Below, in pieces: positions 7,721 through 17,673 of a DNA stretch of 64,000 nt. The translations under genes and the position numbers were made by a program. The stretch's first letter is position 1; the number at the start of each line of letters is the position of its first letter. The notes under the pieces are model-generated. The model did no database searches and was not told the DNA's origin. It saw only the letters and a program-made list of their open reading frames with translations. The DNA is from Phascolarctobacterium_A sp034086985 (GTDB taxonomy: Bacteria; Bacillota; Negativicutes; Acidaminococcales; Acidaminococcaceae), in NCBI GenBank assembly GCA_034086985.1, contig JAXDZG010000012.1, positions 124,001 through 188,000 of the forward strand, written 5' to 3'.

Positions 7721-8783
7721 GCTGTTTTGCTTCCTTAATTGCTTTAATAAGGCCACGATTTAGCACTCTCGTTTTCACCGCGACACGATAATATCCTGCG
7801 CCTAAGTTGTGGTAATTAGCACAGGAACGAATTAAATAGCCCTGCTCACGCAGGAGCTCCACTAGATTTTCCGGCTGGGGCATGTAGAAAAATACATAAT
7901 TGGCTTCGGAGCCATAAACCTTGGCACCCAGATTCTCCAATTGATGCTTCAAATATTTGCGTTCCTCCTCCACTAAAAGGAAGGATTCATGGAGGTACTG
8001 CTCCTCCTTGAGGGCAGCAATACCGGCCTCCTGAGCCAATACGGACACGCTCCAGTCCTGACCGCATTCATGCAGCTTAGTATGCAGCTCCTCATTGGCA
8101 GTGAGGCAAAAGCCCAGACGTATGCCGGGCATAGCAAAGGTCTTGGTAAAGGCCTTCAAAATTATAAGCTCCGGATATTCTGCTAATAAATCACGCAGGC
8201 TGAAGGCCTTATCCTTGCTCACAAAATCCATAAAGCATTCATCCACCAAAAGCTTAGCGCCGATAGCGTTACACTTTTGTAAAACACGCTCCAGCTGCAA
8301 GCGATCCATGAGCTGGCCCGTGGGATTATTGGGATTACAGATTACCACTAAATCAGTGCGGGAAGTAATTTTGCCCACAATATCCTTGCCAGGAACGAAG
8401 GCTTCCTCTTTCTTAAGAGGATAATATTTAATATTGCAGCCCACAGAGCGCAATGCCTTTTCATAATCAGCAAAGGTTGGTGCTAATAGCAGTGCTTGTT
8501 TAGGCTTCAAGGCTAAGGCTAAACGAAAAAGCACATCAGCTGCACCATTACCGAAGAATAGATATTCCGGCTTTACCTTTAAAAATTCCGCCGTAGCTTG
8601 GGTCAAACGACGGCAAAAGGCATCAGGATAATTAACACAGGCTTTTAAAGCGGACTTCACCGCTTCCTTCACACCCAAGGGTAATCCGAGAGGGTTGATA
8701 TTTGCTGAAAAATCTACAAAGCGCTTGCCATCTGTAGTTGTCTCCTGGCTATAGATGTCACCGCCATGTTCATATTTATACAT
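7695..8783 (-). CDS. cobD: L-threonine-O-3-phosphate decarboxylase (PLP-dependent)
   Basis: Makes (R)-1-amino-2-propanol O-2-phosphate, the linker between the corrin ring and the nucleotide loop. The 362-aa fold type I aminotransferase-like protein shows CNPNNPTGQLM, VDECFMDF and the PLP-lysine region LKAFTKTFAMPGIRLGF. The start MYKYEHGGDIYS is typical of CobD. Histidinol-phosphate aminotransferase is the close alternative, but position next to cbiB, whose product uses the CobD product, decides it. Confidence 0.9.
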   Translation of the reverse strand: MYKYEHGGDIYSQETTTDGKRFVDFSANINPLGLPLGVKEAVKSALKACVNYPDAFCRRLTQATAEFLKVKPEYLFFGNGAADVLFRLALALKPKQALLLAPTFADYEKALRSVGCNIKYYPLKKEEAFVPGKDIVGKITSRTDLVVICNPNNPTGQLMDRLQLERVLQKCNAIGAKLLVDECFMDFVSKDKAFSLRDLLAEYPELIILKAFTKTFAMPGIRLGFCLTANEELHTKLHECGQDWSVSVLAQEAGIAALKEEQYLHESFLLVEEERKYLKHQLENLGAKVYGSEANYVFFYMPQPENLVELLREQGYLIRSCANYHNLGAGYYRVAVKTRVLNRGLIKAIKEAKQHALFTGFN

Positions 8784-8801
8784 TACTCCACCCTCAATCA
8801 T

Positions 8802-9764
8802 TTAAATTATGTTTACAAAATAATAAGCTACAGAGAAGATACCAAGGCACAGCACTGCTGTCATATACAGCAGACTATTGGTCTTTTTAATATCCTCCGG
8901 ACACACAGGGCGAATATTATCACCAATAGTATCCTTGTGTACCAGCTTACCAAAATAGAAATGGTCGCCACCTAATTGAATGTTCAAGGCACCGGCTGTT
9001 ACAGATTCCGTCATAGCAGAATTAGGGCTCAGATGATTATAACGGTCACGCCAAAAAACCTTCCAGGCTCCGGGACCATTGAGGCCCAGCAGAAAGGCAG
9101 CTGCAATCATCACCAGGCCCGTAATGCGAGCGGGAATAAGATTAGCCACATCATCCAATTTAGCGGCACAGCGACCAAAATAAAGGAATTTATCGTTTTT
9201 ATAGCCCACCATGGAATCCATGGTGTTGATGCCCTTGTATAAAAAGGCCAGGGGCACGCCTCCTAAAAACATGTAGAACATGGGCGCAATAATGCCGTCC
9301 GCCGTATTTTCGGCCACGGTTTCTACCGCACCCTTGGTAATTTCTTCCTCGTCCAGATTCTGGGTATCGCGACCCACAATCCAGGACAGCTTCACTCTGG
9401 CATCTGCCAAATCATTCTTATGCAGAGCGTCATACACCTTCATGCTTTCATCACGCAAGCATTTGGTAGCAAAAATCTGGTAGCACATGACTGTCTCCAA
9501 GGCAAAGGCCAGCCAGGGACTTACCATACCGGCTGCTAACAAAATAGCAAAGGGCACGGCGAAGGAAATAACCAGCACGATTATTACCATCAAGGCACCG
9601 CCGAAGAGCAAAGCATTCTTATTAGGCGCCAGCTTAGGACGCAAATTACCTTCAATGAAGCCGATTAAATTGCCAATGAGACAAATAGGATGGGGTAGCC
9701 AATGTGGATCTCCAAATATTAAATCTAAGATAAACCCGGCTATAATAGCCGCCAAATGCAGCAT
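8802..9764 (-). CDS. cbiB: Adenosylcobinamide-phosphate synthase
   Basis: Integral membrane enzyme that attaches aminopropanol phosphate to adenosylcobyric acid. The 320 aa contain several hydrophobic segments. The family signature GDPHWLPHPICLIG follows the first one, and the long conserved loop VETVAENTADGIIAP plus KGINTMDSMVGYKN is present. It lies immediately upstream of cobD. Its membrane location implies that late B12 assembly takes place at the cytoplasmic membrane. Confidence 0.95.
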   Translation of the reverse strand: MLHLAAIIAGFILDLIFGDPHWLPHPICLIGNLIGFIEGNLRPKLAPNKNALLFGGALMVIIVLVISFAVPFAILLAAGMVSPWLAFALETVMCYQIFATKCLRDESMKVYDALHKNDLADARVKLSWIVGRDTQNLDEEEITKGAVETVAENTADGIIAPMFYMFLGGVPLAFLYKGINTMDSMVGYKNDKFLYFGRCAAKLDDVANLIPARITGLVMIAAAFLLGLNGPGAWKVFWRDRYNHLSPNSAMTESVTAGALNIQLGGDHFYFGKLVHKDTIGDNIRPVCPEDIKKTNSLLYMTAVLCLGIFSVAYYFVNII

Positions 9765-9793
9765 ACTTCCCTACCCCTTTATTCTCAAAATAA

Positions 9794-11182
9794 TTACTTA
9801 CTTTCTTCTTGTGCAGCCTGCTGAGCGTGCTCATAGCAGTGCTCCATAAAGCTGCGGGCAAATGCAGGATTGCCCCATAAATGAATGTGCGGATAACCGG
9901 CATACATGGTTTCGTTTGCCGTCGCACATTCCCAGCTACCGCGGCCACTGGCCTTAGCAGCAACAAAGCTATGTCCATTATTGGTGCTGTCGCTATAATG
10001 AAATTCGTGTCCATTGATGCGACCACAAGCGTTACACAGCACATTATCCTCTTGCGCCGTCAAATGCACATAGCCAAATCGGGTTAGCTTTTTCGTTAAA
10101 GCTGTTTCGCCCTCGATAGCTCCTACCCATGGGTAAGCTTTGTCTCCCTCGCGATAGCACTCTAGTAAATACATAAAGCCGCCGCATTCCGCAAAGCAAG
10201 GCATGCCACCTATTACAGCGGCCTTTACGTCTGCGCGCATGGTTTCATTGTTCGCTAACTGTTCGGCATAAAGCTCAGGATAACCACCGCCTAAAATAAG
10301 GCCATGGCAATTTTTGGGCAAATGGGCATCGTTCACAGGGCTGAAGGGCACTAATTCAGCACCCAGCTCACTTAATAAATCAAGAGCGTCCTGATAATAG
10401 AAGCAAAAGGCTTTATCCTGAGCAATGGCTACACGCACCTTCTCCTTACCCACCGGTTCAAGGCACACCGGCTCATAATGCAAGGGCTGCGCGGCTTGAG
10501 CAACCTCCAACAAGGCATCCAAATCAATGGATTTAGCAGCCTGCGCGGCTAATCTATCCACGATTTGCTGTAGGTCCCCTATTTCCTCCGCTGTAACCAA
10601 GCCTAAATGACGGCTTTCAAAATTGCAATCAGTCATCACCGGGAAATAGCCTAAAAGCTTCACACCAGTTTCCGCTTCAATAACATCTTTATAAAAAATA
10701 TAGCTCATAGGATTAACATTGTTCAAAATGGCACCCACAATATGACTGTCCTTACGAAAATCCTTAAAGCCCTTGATCATAGCGGCAATGGATAAGGCGG
10801 CTCCCTTGCCGTTGACCACAAGCACTACAGGAGTATCGCAGGCACAGGCCAAGGCGTAAGCACTGGCCTCAGTGGTCTTGCCCATGCCATCATAAAAGCC
10901 CATGGCACCCTCGAACACAGCCACATCAGCCTTGGCAGCGTTTTTCGCTACCAGCATGCGGGCAGTGTCCTCGCCCAACATAAATAAATCAAGATTGCGG
11001 GATTTGGCACCGATGACTCTGGAATGGAACATGGGGTCGATATAATCAGGACCGGATTTAAAGGCAGCAACATTAAGGCCCTTTTCCATGAGAGCCTTTA
11101 ATAAGCCACAAACTAAAGTTGTTTTGCCCGTGCCACTGCCAGGGGCACTAATCATAAAACGGGGCAGCATCATTTCAGCCAT
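9794..11182 (-). CDS. cbiA: Cobyrinate a,c-diamide synthase
   Basis: ATP- and glutamine-dependent amidation of the a and c side chains of cobyrinic acid. The 462 aa are arranged like CbiP: a P-loop ATPase domain (SAPGSGTGKTTLVCGLL, AAFKSGPDYIDPMFH) and a C-terminal amidotransferase with Cys in FAECGGFMYLLE and a conserved GHEFHYSD segment. It starts one base after the stop region of cbiET and is followed by cbiB 29 bp downstream. Confidence 0.95.
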   Translation of the reverse strand: MAEMMLPRFMISAPGSGTGKTTLVCGLLKALMEKGLNVAAFKSGPDYIDPMFHSRVIGAKSRNLDLFMLGEDTARMLVAKNAAKADVAVFEGAMGFYDGMGKTTEASAYALACACDTPVVLVVNGKGAALSIAAMIKGFKDFRKDSHIVGAILNNVNPMSYIFYKDVIEAETGVKLLGYFPVMTDCNFESRHLGLVTAEEIGDLQQIVDRLAAQAAKSIDLDALLEVAQAAQPLHYEPVCLEPVGKEKVRVAIAQDKAFCFYYQDALDLLSELGAELVPFSPVNDAHLPKNCHGLILGGGYPELYAEQLANNETMRADVKAAVIGGMPCFAECGGFMYLLECYREGDKAYPWVGAIEGETALTKKLTRFGYVHLTAQEDNVLCNACGRINGHEFHYSDSTNNGHSFVAAKASGRGSWECATANETMYAGYPHIHLWGNPAFARSFMEHCYEHAQQAAQEESK

Positions 11183-11183
11183 G

Positions 11184-12398
11184 TTAATCTTCCTTCTTCA
11201 AAGCAGTCATTACATAAACAGGATTTTGGGCCATCATCAATTTATAGTGGCCCAAATGCTTACTGCGAGCCACAAAGACATTGACGATTTCCAAAGAATA
11301 ATCCTGCTTTTCCTTATAGTAGTTGGCAACCTCCGCCAGTGTTTCCACAGTAATAGCGTTGATTACCACACGGCACTTGCTATTTTTAGCATAGATGACA
11401 TCCAGCATTTGGCACAAATCACCGCCGCTGCCGCCAACAAAAACACAATCTGGAGCGGGCATACTCTGGATATTTTCCAAAGCCTCACCAGCCACGATTT
11501 CCAGATTTTCCACACCAAAAAGGGCTTTATTCTTGCCCAAAAGCTCCACCGCTACAGGATTGCGCTCGAAGGCCCATACCCTGCCCTGCTTAGCAATTAA
11601 AGCCAGCTCAATGGAGCAGGAGCCGGTACCGGCGCCGATATCATAAATTAAATCCGTAGACTTGGGTGCTAGCTTGGACATAGAAACGCTGCGCACCTCT
11701 TGCTTAGTCATGGGCACCTTACTGCGCAGAAATAAATCATCCGCAAGACCGTGCACCGTAGGTGTAAAATTATTAGCTTCCTCATTCAAAATCATCATCA
11801 CGGACAGGGAAGGAAATTCCAAGGCACTAATTTCTTCTGCCGTACCACTAGTGATTTTTTCTTCAGGATAGCTCAAATTCTCGCCCACATAGACCTTTAC
11901 CTGACCCAAGCCGTGCTCGCAGAGCCGGGCACACAGCTTTTGGGGTGAGTTATCGCCGCCGGTCAAGGAAAAGACCTTAGGGTTTTGGCTTACAGCAGCC
12001 ACCAGATTTTGCTGGCGCCCGTGCATGCTGACGATTTTACAATCGTCCCAGCTCATATTAAGGGCGCTGGCAAAATAAACCAGGCTGCTGATGCCTGCAA
12101 AGCGCTTGCAGTCGCAAGCGGGCAGCTTGCCACTGATGGTCTTTGCCAGACTAAAGAAGCCCACATCACCGGAAACCAGCACTGCCAGCTGGTCCCGCTC
12201 AGGGTCAGCTGCAGCTGCGATAGCAGCGATTTCCGCAGTCTTGATGGTATCATATACCTTTTTATCTGCTGCTGCAAAAGCAGCCAGCATTCTTTTATCG
12301 CCAATAAGGATATTGCTATCCTCGATGGCCTTGCGTGCAGCACCGGTGAGCAAATCAGGATTGCCAGGGCCGATGCCCACGATATTAACACGTAGCAT
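11184..12398 (-). CDS. cbiET: Fused precorrin-6Y C5,15-methyltransferase/decarboxylase (CbiE-CbiT)
   Basis: Two enzymes in one 404-aa chain. Residues about 1-200 are CbiE, a tetrapyrrole methylase (VGIGPGNPDLLTGAA, VSGDVGFFSLA). Residues about 215-404 are CbiT, a Rossmann-type SAM methyltransferase (IYDIGAGTGSCSIELA, DCVFVGGSGGDL) that also decarboxylates the C12 acetate chain. The fusion equals aerobic CobL in layout; the surrounding cbiD, cbiG and cbiJ place it in the anaerobic route. Its start overlaps the end of cbiJ by 14 bp. Confidence 0.94.
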   Translation of the reverse strand: MLRVNIVGIGPGNPDLLTGAARKAIEDSNILIGDKRMLAAFAAADKKVYDTIKTAEIAAIAAAADPERDQLAVLVSGDVGFFSLAKTISGKLPACDCKRFAGISSLVYFASALNMSWDDCKIVSMHGRQQNLVAAVSQNPKVFSLTGGDNSPQKLCARLCEHGLGQVKVYVGENLSYPEEKITSGTAEEISALEFPSLSVMMILNEEANNFTPTVHGLADDLFLRSKVPMTKQEVRSVSMSKLAPKSTDLIYDIGAGTGSCSIELALIAKQGRVWAFERNPVAVELLGKNKALFGVENLEIVAGEALENIQSMPAPDCVFVGGSGGDLCQMLDVIYAKNSKCRVVINAITVETLAEVANYYKEKQDYSLEIVNVFVARSKHLGHYKLMMAQNPVYVMTALKKED

Positions 12399-13152
12399 GA
12401 GAAAACTCCTCTTTTAAAAGCGATACTATCTCACTTAAGCCAGCACCAACCTCCTCGCTGGCACGGCCGATGACAATCAGCTTCGCTCCGGCCTCCGCCG
12501 CAGCCTCCACCTTCTCATCAAAGCCGCCGGCTTTGCCGCTGTCCTTTGTCACCATGAATTTACTGCCATACTTCTTGAGCATGGCCACATTCAAATCCTT
12601 AGCAAAGGGCCCCTGCATACAGATGATGTTAGCCGGCTTATAGCCCAATTTCAGAGCGCTTTTTAGGCTGCTCTCCATGGGCAAAATACGCAGAGCAATG
12701 CGTTCCGCATAATCCTTAACCCCGGTAAAGTCGGGCAAATTTTTGCTGCCCGTGGTCAGAAAAATATTGCCCTCCACCTGGTTTAAGAGCTCCACCGCTT
12801 CACCAAAGTCGTGTACCGTAATATAGTCCCCTGCTTCTCCTTGAGGCCGCACCAGCCTTAAATAACGGCATTTTTGCGCCTCGCAGGCCTTCTGTACAGT
12901 GGCAGTGACGATAGTCGCATAGGGATGTGTGGCGTCAATAACATAGCTAGGCCTATGCTCGGCCAAAAAAGCCTCCATAGCAGCCAAGTCCATGCGCTCG
13001 GCCATAACAGTGGCATTATCCTGAGGCTCGATCAAGGCCGCACCATACTCGGTAGCTACGCTCACATAAAGCTGGACGGGCAAGCCCGCCATCTCTTTAA
13101 TGAGTCTGCGCCCCTCGCTGGTGCCTCCGATGAGCCAAATTACCGGCTTCAT
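12385..13152 (-). CDS. cbiJ: Cobalt-precorrin-6A reductase
   Basis: NADH-dependent reduction of the macrocycle before the CbiE/T step. The 255-aa protein begins IWLIGGTSEGRRLIKEMAG, the nucleotide-binding motif of the CobK/CbiJ family, and contains YVIDATHPYATIVT, FLTTGSKNL and FMVTKDSGKAGGFDEK, all characteristic. It overlaps cbiH by 4 bp (ATGA) and cbiET by 14 bp. Confidence 0.93.
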   Translation of the reverse strand: MKPVIWLIGGTSEGRRLIKEMAGLPVQLYVSVATEYGAALIEPQDNATVMAERMDLAAMEAFLAEHRPSYVIDATHPYATIVTATVQKACEAQKCRYLRLVRPQGEAGDYITVHDFGEAVELLNQVEGNIFLTTGSKNLPDFTGVKDYAERIALRILPMESSLKSALKLGYKPANIICMQGPFAKDLNVAMLKKYGSKFMVTKDSGKAGGFDEKVEAAAEAGAKLIVIGRASEEVGAGLSEIVSLLKEEFSHATC

Positions 13153-13880
13153 GCCAGTCTGTAACCGCGGGGAGTTACCAAACGACCGTTAATAACCTCG
13201 GTTTGGGTGTTACCGATGATAACAGTGGAGAACATATCCACTTCCTTATCACGGAGCTCTGCCAAGGTGGTCAGCTCATAGGACTGACCTTCACGGCCGA
13301 TATTGCGCACGATGCCTGCAGGAATGGTGCCGGGTTGATTCTTCAGCATAATATCGCAGGCCTTTTGCAGGTAGTCATGACGTTTAAAGCTGGAGGGATT
13401 GTACAGGCAGATGCAAAAATCTGCTTTAGAAGCGCAATCCAGACGTTTTTCAATCTTTTCCCAAGGAGTCAAGAGGTCACTCAGGCTAATCAGGCAGAAG
13501 TCGCTGATTAAGGGAGCGCCTAGTACAGCAGCACCGGAGCAAGCAGCGGTGATACCGGGAATAACCTCGATATCGATTTCCGGATGCTCCTTGGCTACCT
13601 GGCACATAATACCGGCCATGCCATATACGCCTGCGTCACCACTGGAAATCATGGCTACGGTCTTGCCCTTGAGAGCCTCGTCCAGAGCCAGCTTGCAGCG
13701 GTCCACTTCCTTGCGCATGCCTGTGGAAAGGAATTCCTTCTCGGCAAAATCTTCTTTAATCAGGTTTACATATACGTGGTAGCCTGCGATTACATCGCAG
13801 GACTTCAGGGCATCATAAGCTCTTTTGGTCATTTGCTCCACGCCGCCAGGGCCCAGGCCCACTACATATAATTTAGACAT
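13149..13880 (-). CDS. cbiH: Cobalt-precorrin-3 C17-methyltransferase
   Basis: SAM-dependent C17 methylation with ring contraction. The 243-aa tetrapyrrole methylase starts MSKLYVVGLGPGG, with SSGDAGVYGMAG and EVIPGITAACSGAAVLGAP further on. The second of two close ATG codons is preferred because GGAGG lies eight bases upstream, whereas the first is only one base from it. No iron-sulfur extension like that of some long CbiH60-type proteins is present. Confidence 0.94.
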   Translation of the reverse strand: MSKLYVVGLGPGGVEQMTKRAYDALKSCDVIAGYHVYVNLIKEDFAEKEFLSTGMRKEVDRCKLALDEALKGKTVAMISSGDAGVYGMAGIMCQVAKEHPEIDIEVIPGITAACSGAAVLGAPLISDFCLISLSDLLTPWEKIEKRLDCASKADFCICLYNPSSFKRHDYLQKACDIMLKNQPGTIPAGIVRNIGREGQSYELTTLAELRDKEVDMFSTVIIGNTQTEVINGRLVTPRGYRLA

Positions 13881-13898
13881 TTGCATGCCTCCTATTTC

Positions 13899-14966
13899 TT
13901 ATTTTTTGAGACCTGTGTGCTGAAAATCCAGCACCAAATCCTCCACCGCAATGGCCAAGGTCACGCCATTAAGGCTAGTTTTTTTAAGAGCAAGTCTGCC
14001 ACCACCAGCGTCCTTAACAGCGCTACGCTCACACACATTGCTCACACCCACTACGCTCTGCACGAAGGAAGAAGGAGTAAAATCTCCCTCCAAGGCATTT
14101 AATTCCTCCGCTAAATAAAAGCGAGCAGGTAGCTGATATTTTTTCGCAAAGGCCAAAAGCCCCTGCTCATCCTTTTTTAAATCCACGGAAGCAAGGCCTG
14201 CCACGCTGCGCAGATCCAAGTCCAAGCGCTCCAGCTCCGGCAGCACCAGCGCCTCAATCCTTTCCAAGGGAGTGTTGCGCTTGCAGCCAATGCCCAAATG
14301 GACAATCTTCGGCAATAAGCGAACAGTTGCTTTCCTAAAGGGAGCCAACCGCTTGCTCAGGGTGATGGCCATGCCTATGGGCAGGCTACCGTTAAACTCG
14401 ACCTGCTTAGGCAAGCTACCTTCTACCTCGAAGCCTGCGTCCACATACAGACCCACTTTCTCGCCTGCCACCAGCGCCGCCGCGAAGTCCTTTGCCGCAG
14501 CTAAGGAGCACAGCACCATTCTATTGCGTGCTGCCCACTCATCCACTGCGAAAAGTCCGTTCACATCCGTGGCTGTAGTCACGCAGGCTTGGCCCTCAAT
14601 GCCAGCTGCCAGATACCGTGCCATTTCATTGGCTCCGCCAATGTGTCCTGCTAAAAGAGGAATGACGAAATTCCCACACTCATCGATGGAGATTACAGCG
14701 GGATCCGTCAGCTTGCTCTGGATATAAGGAGCAATGGTGCGCACGGCAATACCCGTAGCGCCAATGAAAACTAGTAAGTCGCAGCGGGAAAAATCCTTGG
14801 CGCAGGCGGCCTTGTGGTCGGGCTCATAGCCCTCCACTCCCGCCTCCGCAGCATACTTAGCTACAGTTTGATTGTGTACCTCATAGCCAAGGTCCACTAC
14901 CAAGGCGGCTACGCGCTTGCTTAACTCCGCTCCCCTGAGGGAAAAGGAAAAAATGGCCGCTTCCAT
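13899..14966 (-). CDS. cbiG: Cobalt-precorrin-5A hydrolase
   Basis: Opens the delta-lactone of cobalt-precorrin-5A, releasing acetaldehyde; this enzyme marks the anaerobic pathway. The 355 aa show the CbiG N-terminal domain (LVFIGATGIAVRTIAPYIQSK cut here to its core FIGATGIAVRTIAP, and VIPLLAGHIGGANE), a middle part and the C-terminal domain (HLGIGCKRNTPLE). It lies between cbiF and cbiH, its biochemical neighbours. Confidence 0.94.
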   Translation of the reverse strand: MEAAIFSFSLRGAELSKRVAALVVDLGYEVHNQTVAKYAAEAGVEGYEPDHKAACAKDFSRCDLLVFIGATGIAVRTIAPYIQSKLTDPAVISIDECGNFVIPLLAGHIGGANEMARYLAAGIEGQACVTTATDVNGLFAVDEWAARNRMVLCSLAAAKDFAAALVAGEKVGLYVDAGFEVEGSLPKQVEFNGSLPIGMAITLSKRLAPFRKATVRLLPKIVHLGIGCKRNTPLERIEALVLPELERLDLDLRSVAGLASVDLKKDEQGLLAFAKKYQLPARFYLAEELNALEGDFTPSSFVQSVVGVSNVCERSAVKDAGGGRLALKKTSLNGVTLAIAVEDLVLDFQHTGLKK

Positions 14967-14971
14967 AATAA

Positions 14972-15757
14972 TTATTTAACCTCAGGCTTCAAATCCAGCT
15001 TGCTAGGGTCAGCTTCACGGAAGCCGTGAGCAAAGGTAGGATTATAGAGCTCACTACGGTCATATTCGTTGCCCAAGAAGCCGCCCACAGTAATGAGAGC
15101 AGTCTTGTTGATGCCGTATTTAGCAGCATTTTCTGCCAAGGTGCCAACGGTGCAGCGAACAATCTTTTCATCAGGCCAGCTTGCCTTGTAAACGATAGCA
15201 GCCGGAGTATCAGCAGTATAGCCACCCTTGATGAGCTCGCTAGAAAGCTTTTCCAACATGCCAGCGCTCAGGAAAATTACCATAGTGGCATGATGAGCTG
15301 CATAATCAGCAATCTTTTGGCGAGGCGGTACGGGAGTACGGCCCTCCATACGGGTGATGATAACGGATTGGCTTACGTTGGGCAGGGTGTATTCAGCCTT
15401 CAGAGCTGCAGCAGCAGCGCAGAAGGAGCTTACGCCAGGAACGATTTCGTACTCAAGATTGTAGCCACGGATTAAGTCAATTTGCTCGCGGTGTGCACCA
15501 TACACGCTGGGGTCACCGGTGTGCAAGCGTACGACCAATTTGCCGGCCTGAGCAGCCGGAACCATAGCTGCAATAACCTCTTCCAGAGTCATATGAGCAC
15601 TATTCATAATCACACATTCAGGCTTGCAGTATTTCAAAAGATCCGGGTTAACCAAGGAGCCTGCATAAATGCAGAGGTCGCATTTTTCCAGCAGTTCTTT
15701 ACCCTTTACAGTAATCAAATCAGCAGCGCCGGGGCCTGCACCAATAAAGTAAATCAT
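14972..15757 (-). CDS. cbiF: Cobalt-precorrin-4 C11-methyltransferase
   Basis: SAM-dependent methylation at C11. The 261-aa tetrapyrrole methylase begins IYFIGAGPGAADLITVKG and contains RLHTGDPSVYGAHREQI and EIVPGVSSFCAAAAAL, diagnostic for CbiF/CobM. Its ATG shares the TAATG junction with the end of cbiL, so the two are coupled. Confidence 0.95.
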   Translation of the reverse strand: MIYFIGAGPGAADLITVKGKELLEKCDLCIYAGSLVNPDLLKYCKPECVIMNSAHMTLEEVIAAMVPAAQAGKLVVRLHTGDPSVYGAHREQIDLIRGYNLEYEIVPGVSSFCAAAAALKAEYTLPNVSQSVIITRMEGRTPVPPRQKIADYAAHHATMVIFLSAGMLEKLSSELIKGGYTADTPAAIVYKASWPDEKIVRCTVGTLAENAAKYGINKTALITVGGFLGNEYDRSELYNPTFAHGFREADPSKLDLKPEVK

Positions 15758-16458
15758 TATTTATCAAACTCCTTTTCTTTCACCAGAATTACAGAGAAAT
15801 AGCTGCTCTTGGGGTCGATTTCTTCCAAATCGTGGTATACCTTTTCGCCAGGAAGACCGCAGCGCTCTACCATGCCTGCGTTTTTAATAAGTCCCTTTTC
15901 GCGGAGCTCATCGCGGACACGACCAATTTCACTGGCAGATTTCATGAGCACCTTGTTGCCGGGGCCGTCCAAGAATTTGGAGGACTCCTTGTAGCTACCG
16001 GGCAGCACAATCAAGGGTTCCGCTCTTTCACACAGGGAAGTATTTAGCTTTGCTGCTACAGCGCAGATAGAGGTGACGCCTGCTACCAGCTCTGCTTCGT
16101 AGCCATCGGCCAACACTAATTTATGAACATAAATGCAGGTTGCATAAACAGTCGGACAGCCAAGGGTGATGAAGACTACGTTTTTGCCCTCATCCAGCAG
16201 CTTTTCAATGGCGTCAGCGCCTTCGCGATGAGCCTTGTCCATTGCAGCCATATCCTTGGTCATGGGCATATAAATCATAACCTGCTCTTTTTCATCTAAA
16301 TTTACGACATTATTAACAATTGCTTTAGCTGTTAAAATACCGTTATCGCCCTGGGGGATGGCAACTACATCGCATTCCTTTAACAGACGCACAGATTTCA
16401 AAGTCATTAACTCCGGGTCTCCGGGGCCGATACCAACACTATAAAGCTTTCCTCTCAT
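15757..16458 (-). CDS. cbiL: Cobalt-precorrin-2 C20-methyltransferase
   Basis: Adds the C20 methyl group, the first step after cobalt insertion. The 233-aa tetrapyrrole methylase carries YSVGIGPGDPELMTLKS near its N-terminus, VVFITLGCPTVYATCIY and ELVAGVTSICAVAAKL. CbiL rather than CobI is inferred from the anaerobic genes around it. Start and stop overlap both neighbours by one base. Confidence 0.94.
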   Translation of the reverse strand: MRGKLYSVGIGPGDPELMTLKSVRLLKECDVVAIPQGDNGILTAKAIVNNVVNLDEKEQVMIYMPMTKDMAAMDKAHREGADAIEKLLDEGKNVVFITLGCPTVYATCIYVHKLVLADGYEAELVAGVTSICAVAAKLNTSLCERAEPLIVLPGSYKESSKFLDGPGNKVLMKSASEIGRVRDELREKGLIKNAGMVERCGLPGEKVYHDLEEIDPKSSYFSVILVKEKEFDK

Positions 16459-17597
16459 TATTTACTCTCCTTTTTCTTGTGTAATTGGATTAAAGCATCT
16501 GCATACTTGGTTTTGCCCAAAATGCCGTAGACATTAGAGAACATAAAAGCAGCAGTTTTTATTTTACCATGCACCCTATGCTGCATGTAAAAATCAATTT
16601 TTTCCGTAACCTTGTCCATGACGGGTTCAAAAAGCTGTTCTCGCTTGAGGATTTTAGTTACTTCGTCAGTGGTCAGACAGCTGTAGATTTCTTGGCCTAC
16701 CTCAATGGATGCACCGTGGAACATAGCCTGCAGAGCAAAAAGCTCCGTGCGACAGTCCGCATATTTGGAATGGGTATTCATGACTCCTTGAGCCAGCTTT
16801 ACTAGCTTACCGCTGTGACCAATCAAGAGCAAGGTTTCAAAGCCTAAGAAAACAGCGTAATCTAAAAGCTCGCCTACGAAATTACTGCAGGTCACAGCAC
16901 CCTCTAAATCCAGCTGCATCACATCACGGGTAAAATCCTCGCCGTAGTTGCCGAAAAAGACCAAGAGATTTTTATTGCCCCTAGCCTTTTGGGCTCGCAT
17001 TTCCACATACATGGTCTCGATAAGAGCCTTTTCACTCATGGGCTCCACAATGCCACTGGTACCGAGAACGGATAGTCCGCCCACAATACCCAAACGAGGA
17101 TTAAAGGTTTTTTTGGCAATTTCTACGCCCGCAGGAATGGAAATGATTACTTCTAGTCCCTCTTGATAGCCCATCTGCTCCATAACACTAGTCACTTCAG
17201 CGGTTATCATACGTCTTGGAGTTGGGTTGATGGCGGGACCGCCCACAGCACAGGCCAGACCTGGCTTAGTAACACGCCCTACACCTACACCACCTTCGAT
17301 ATGCACGCCGGGCTCAGCAGTTTTGCTGACCTTAGCAAAAACGAGAATACCGTTGGTATCGTCGGGGTCATCACCGGAATCCTTGCGAATAGCGCAACTT
17401 ACATAGTCAGCAGTCTCCTCCACCTCCAGTGGCTCCAGGTTCAAAACTATGCCCTTAGGAGTATCGATGCGTATACTATCCACACGCTCACCCGTCAGCA
17501 GCATCGTGGTTGCTGCTTTAGCTGCTGCGGTAGCACAGCTACCAGTTGTATAACCACAACGCAGGTTTTTTCCTTGTGAAAATTGATATTCCTCCAC
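16458..17597 (-). CDS. cbiD: Cobalt-precorrin-5B C1-methyltransferase
   Basis: First gene of the cobalamin operon, methylating C1 in the anaerobic route. The 379-aa sequence opens with LRCGYTTGSCATAAAKAA, the strongest CbiD signature, followed by SIPAGVEIAKKTFNPRLG and GGLSVLGTSGIVEPMSE. An AGGAGGC-type ribosome site precedes the ATG. A promoter lies about 80 bp upstream and the leader is too short to hold a cobalamin riboswitch. Confidence 0.95.
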   Translation of the reverse strand: MEEYQFSQGKNLRCGYTTGSCATAAAKAATTMLLTGERVDSIRIDTPKGIVLNLEPLEVEETADYVSCAIRKDSGDDPDDTNGILVFAKVSKTAEPGVHIEGGVGVGRVTKPGLACAVGGPAINPTPRRMITAEVTSVMEQMGYQEGLEVIISIPAGVEIAKKTFNPRLGIVGGLSVLGTSGIVEPMSEKALIETMYVEMRAQKARGNKNLLVFFGNYGEDFTRDVMQLDLEGAVTCSNFVGELLDYAVFLGFETLLLIGHSGKLVKLAQGVMNTHSKYADCRTELFALQAMFHGASIEVGQEIYSCLTTDEVTKILKREQLFEPVMDKVTEKIDFYMQHRVHGKIKTAAFMFSNVYGILGKTKYADALIQLHKKKESK

Positions 17598-17673
17598 AAG
17601 AGCCTCCTTAGTTATTTATCATTTAAGATTAATTACTATTAGAAATGTTCAAAATTTCCTTATGACTGCAATC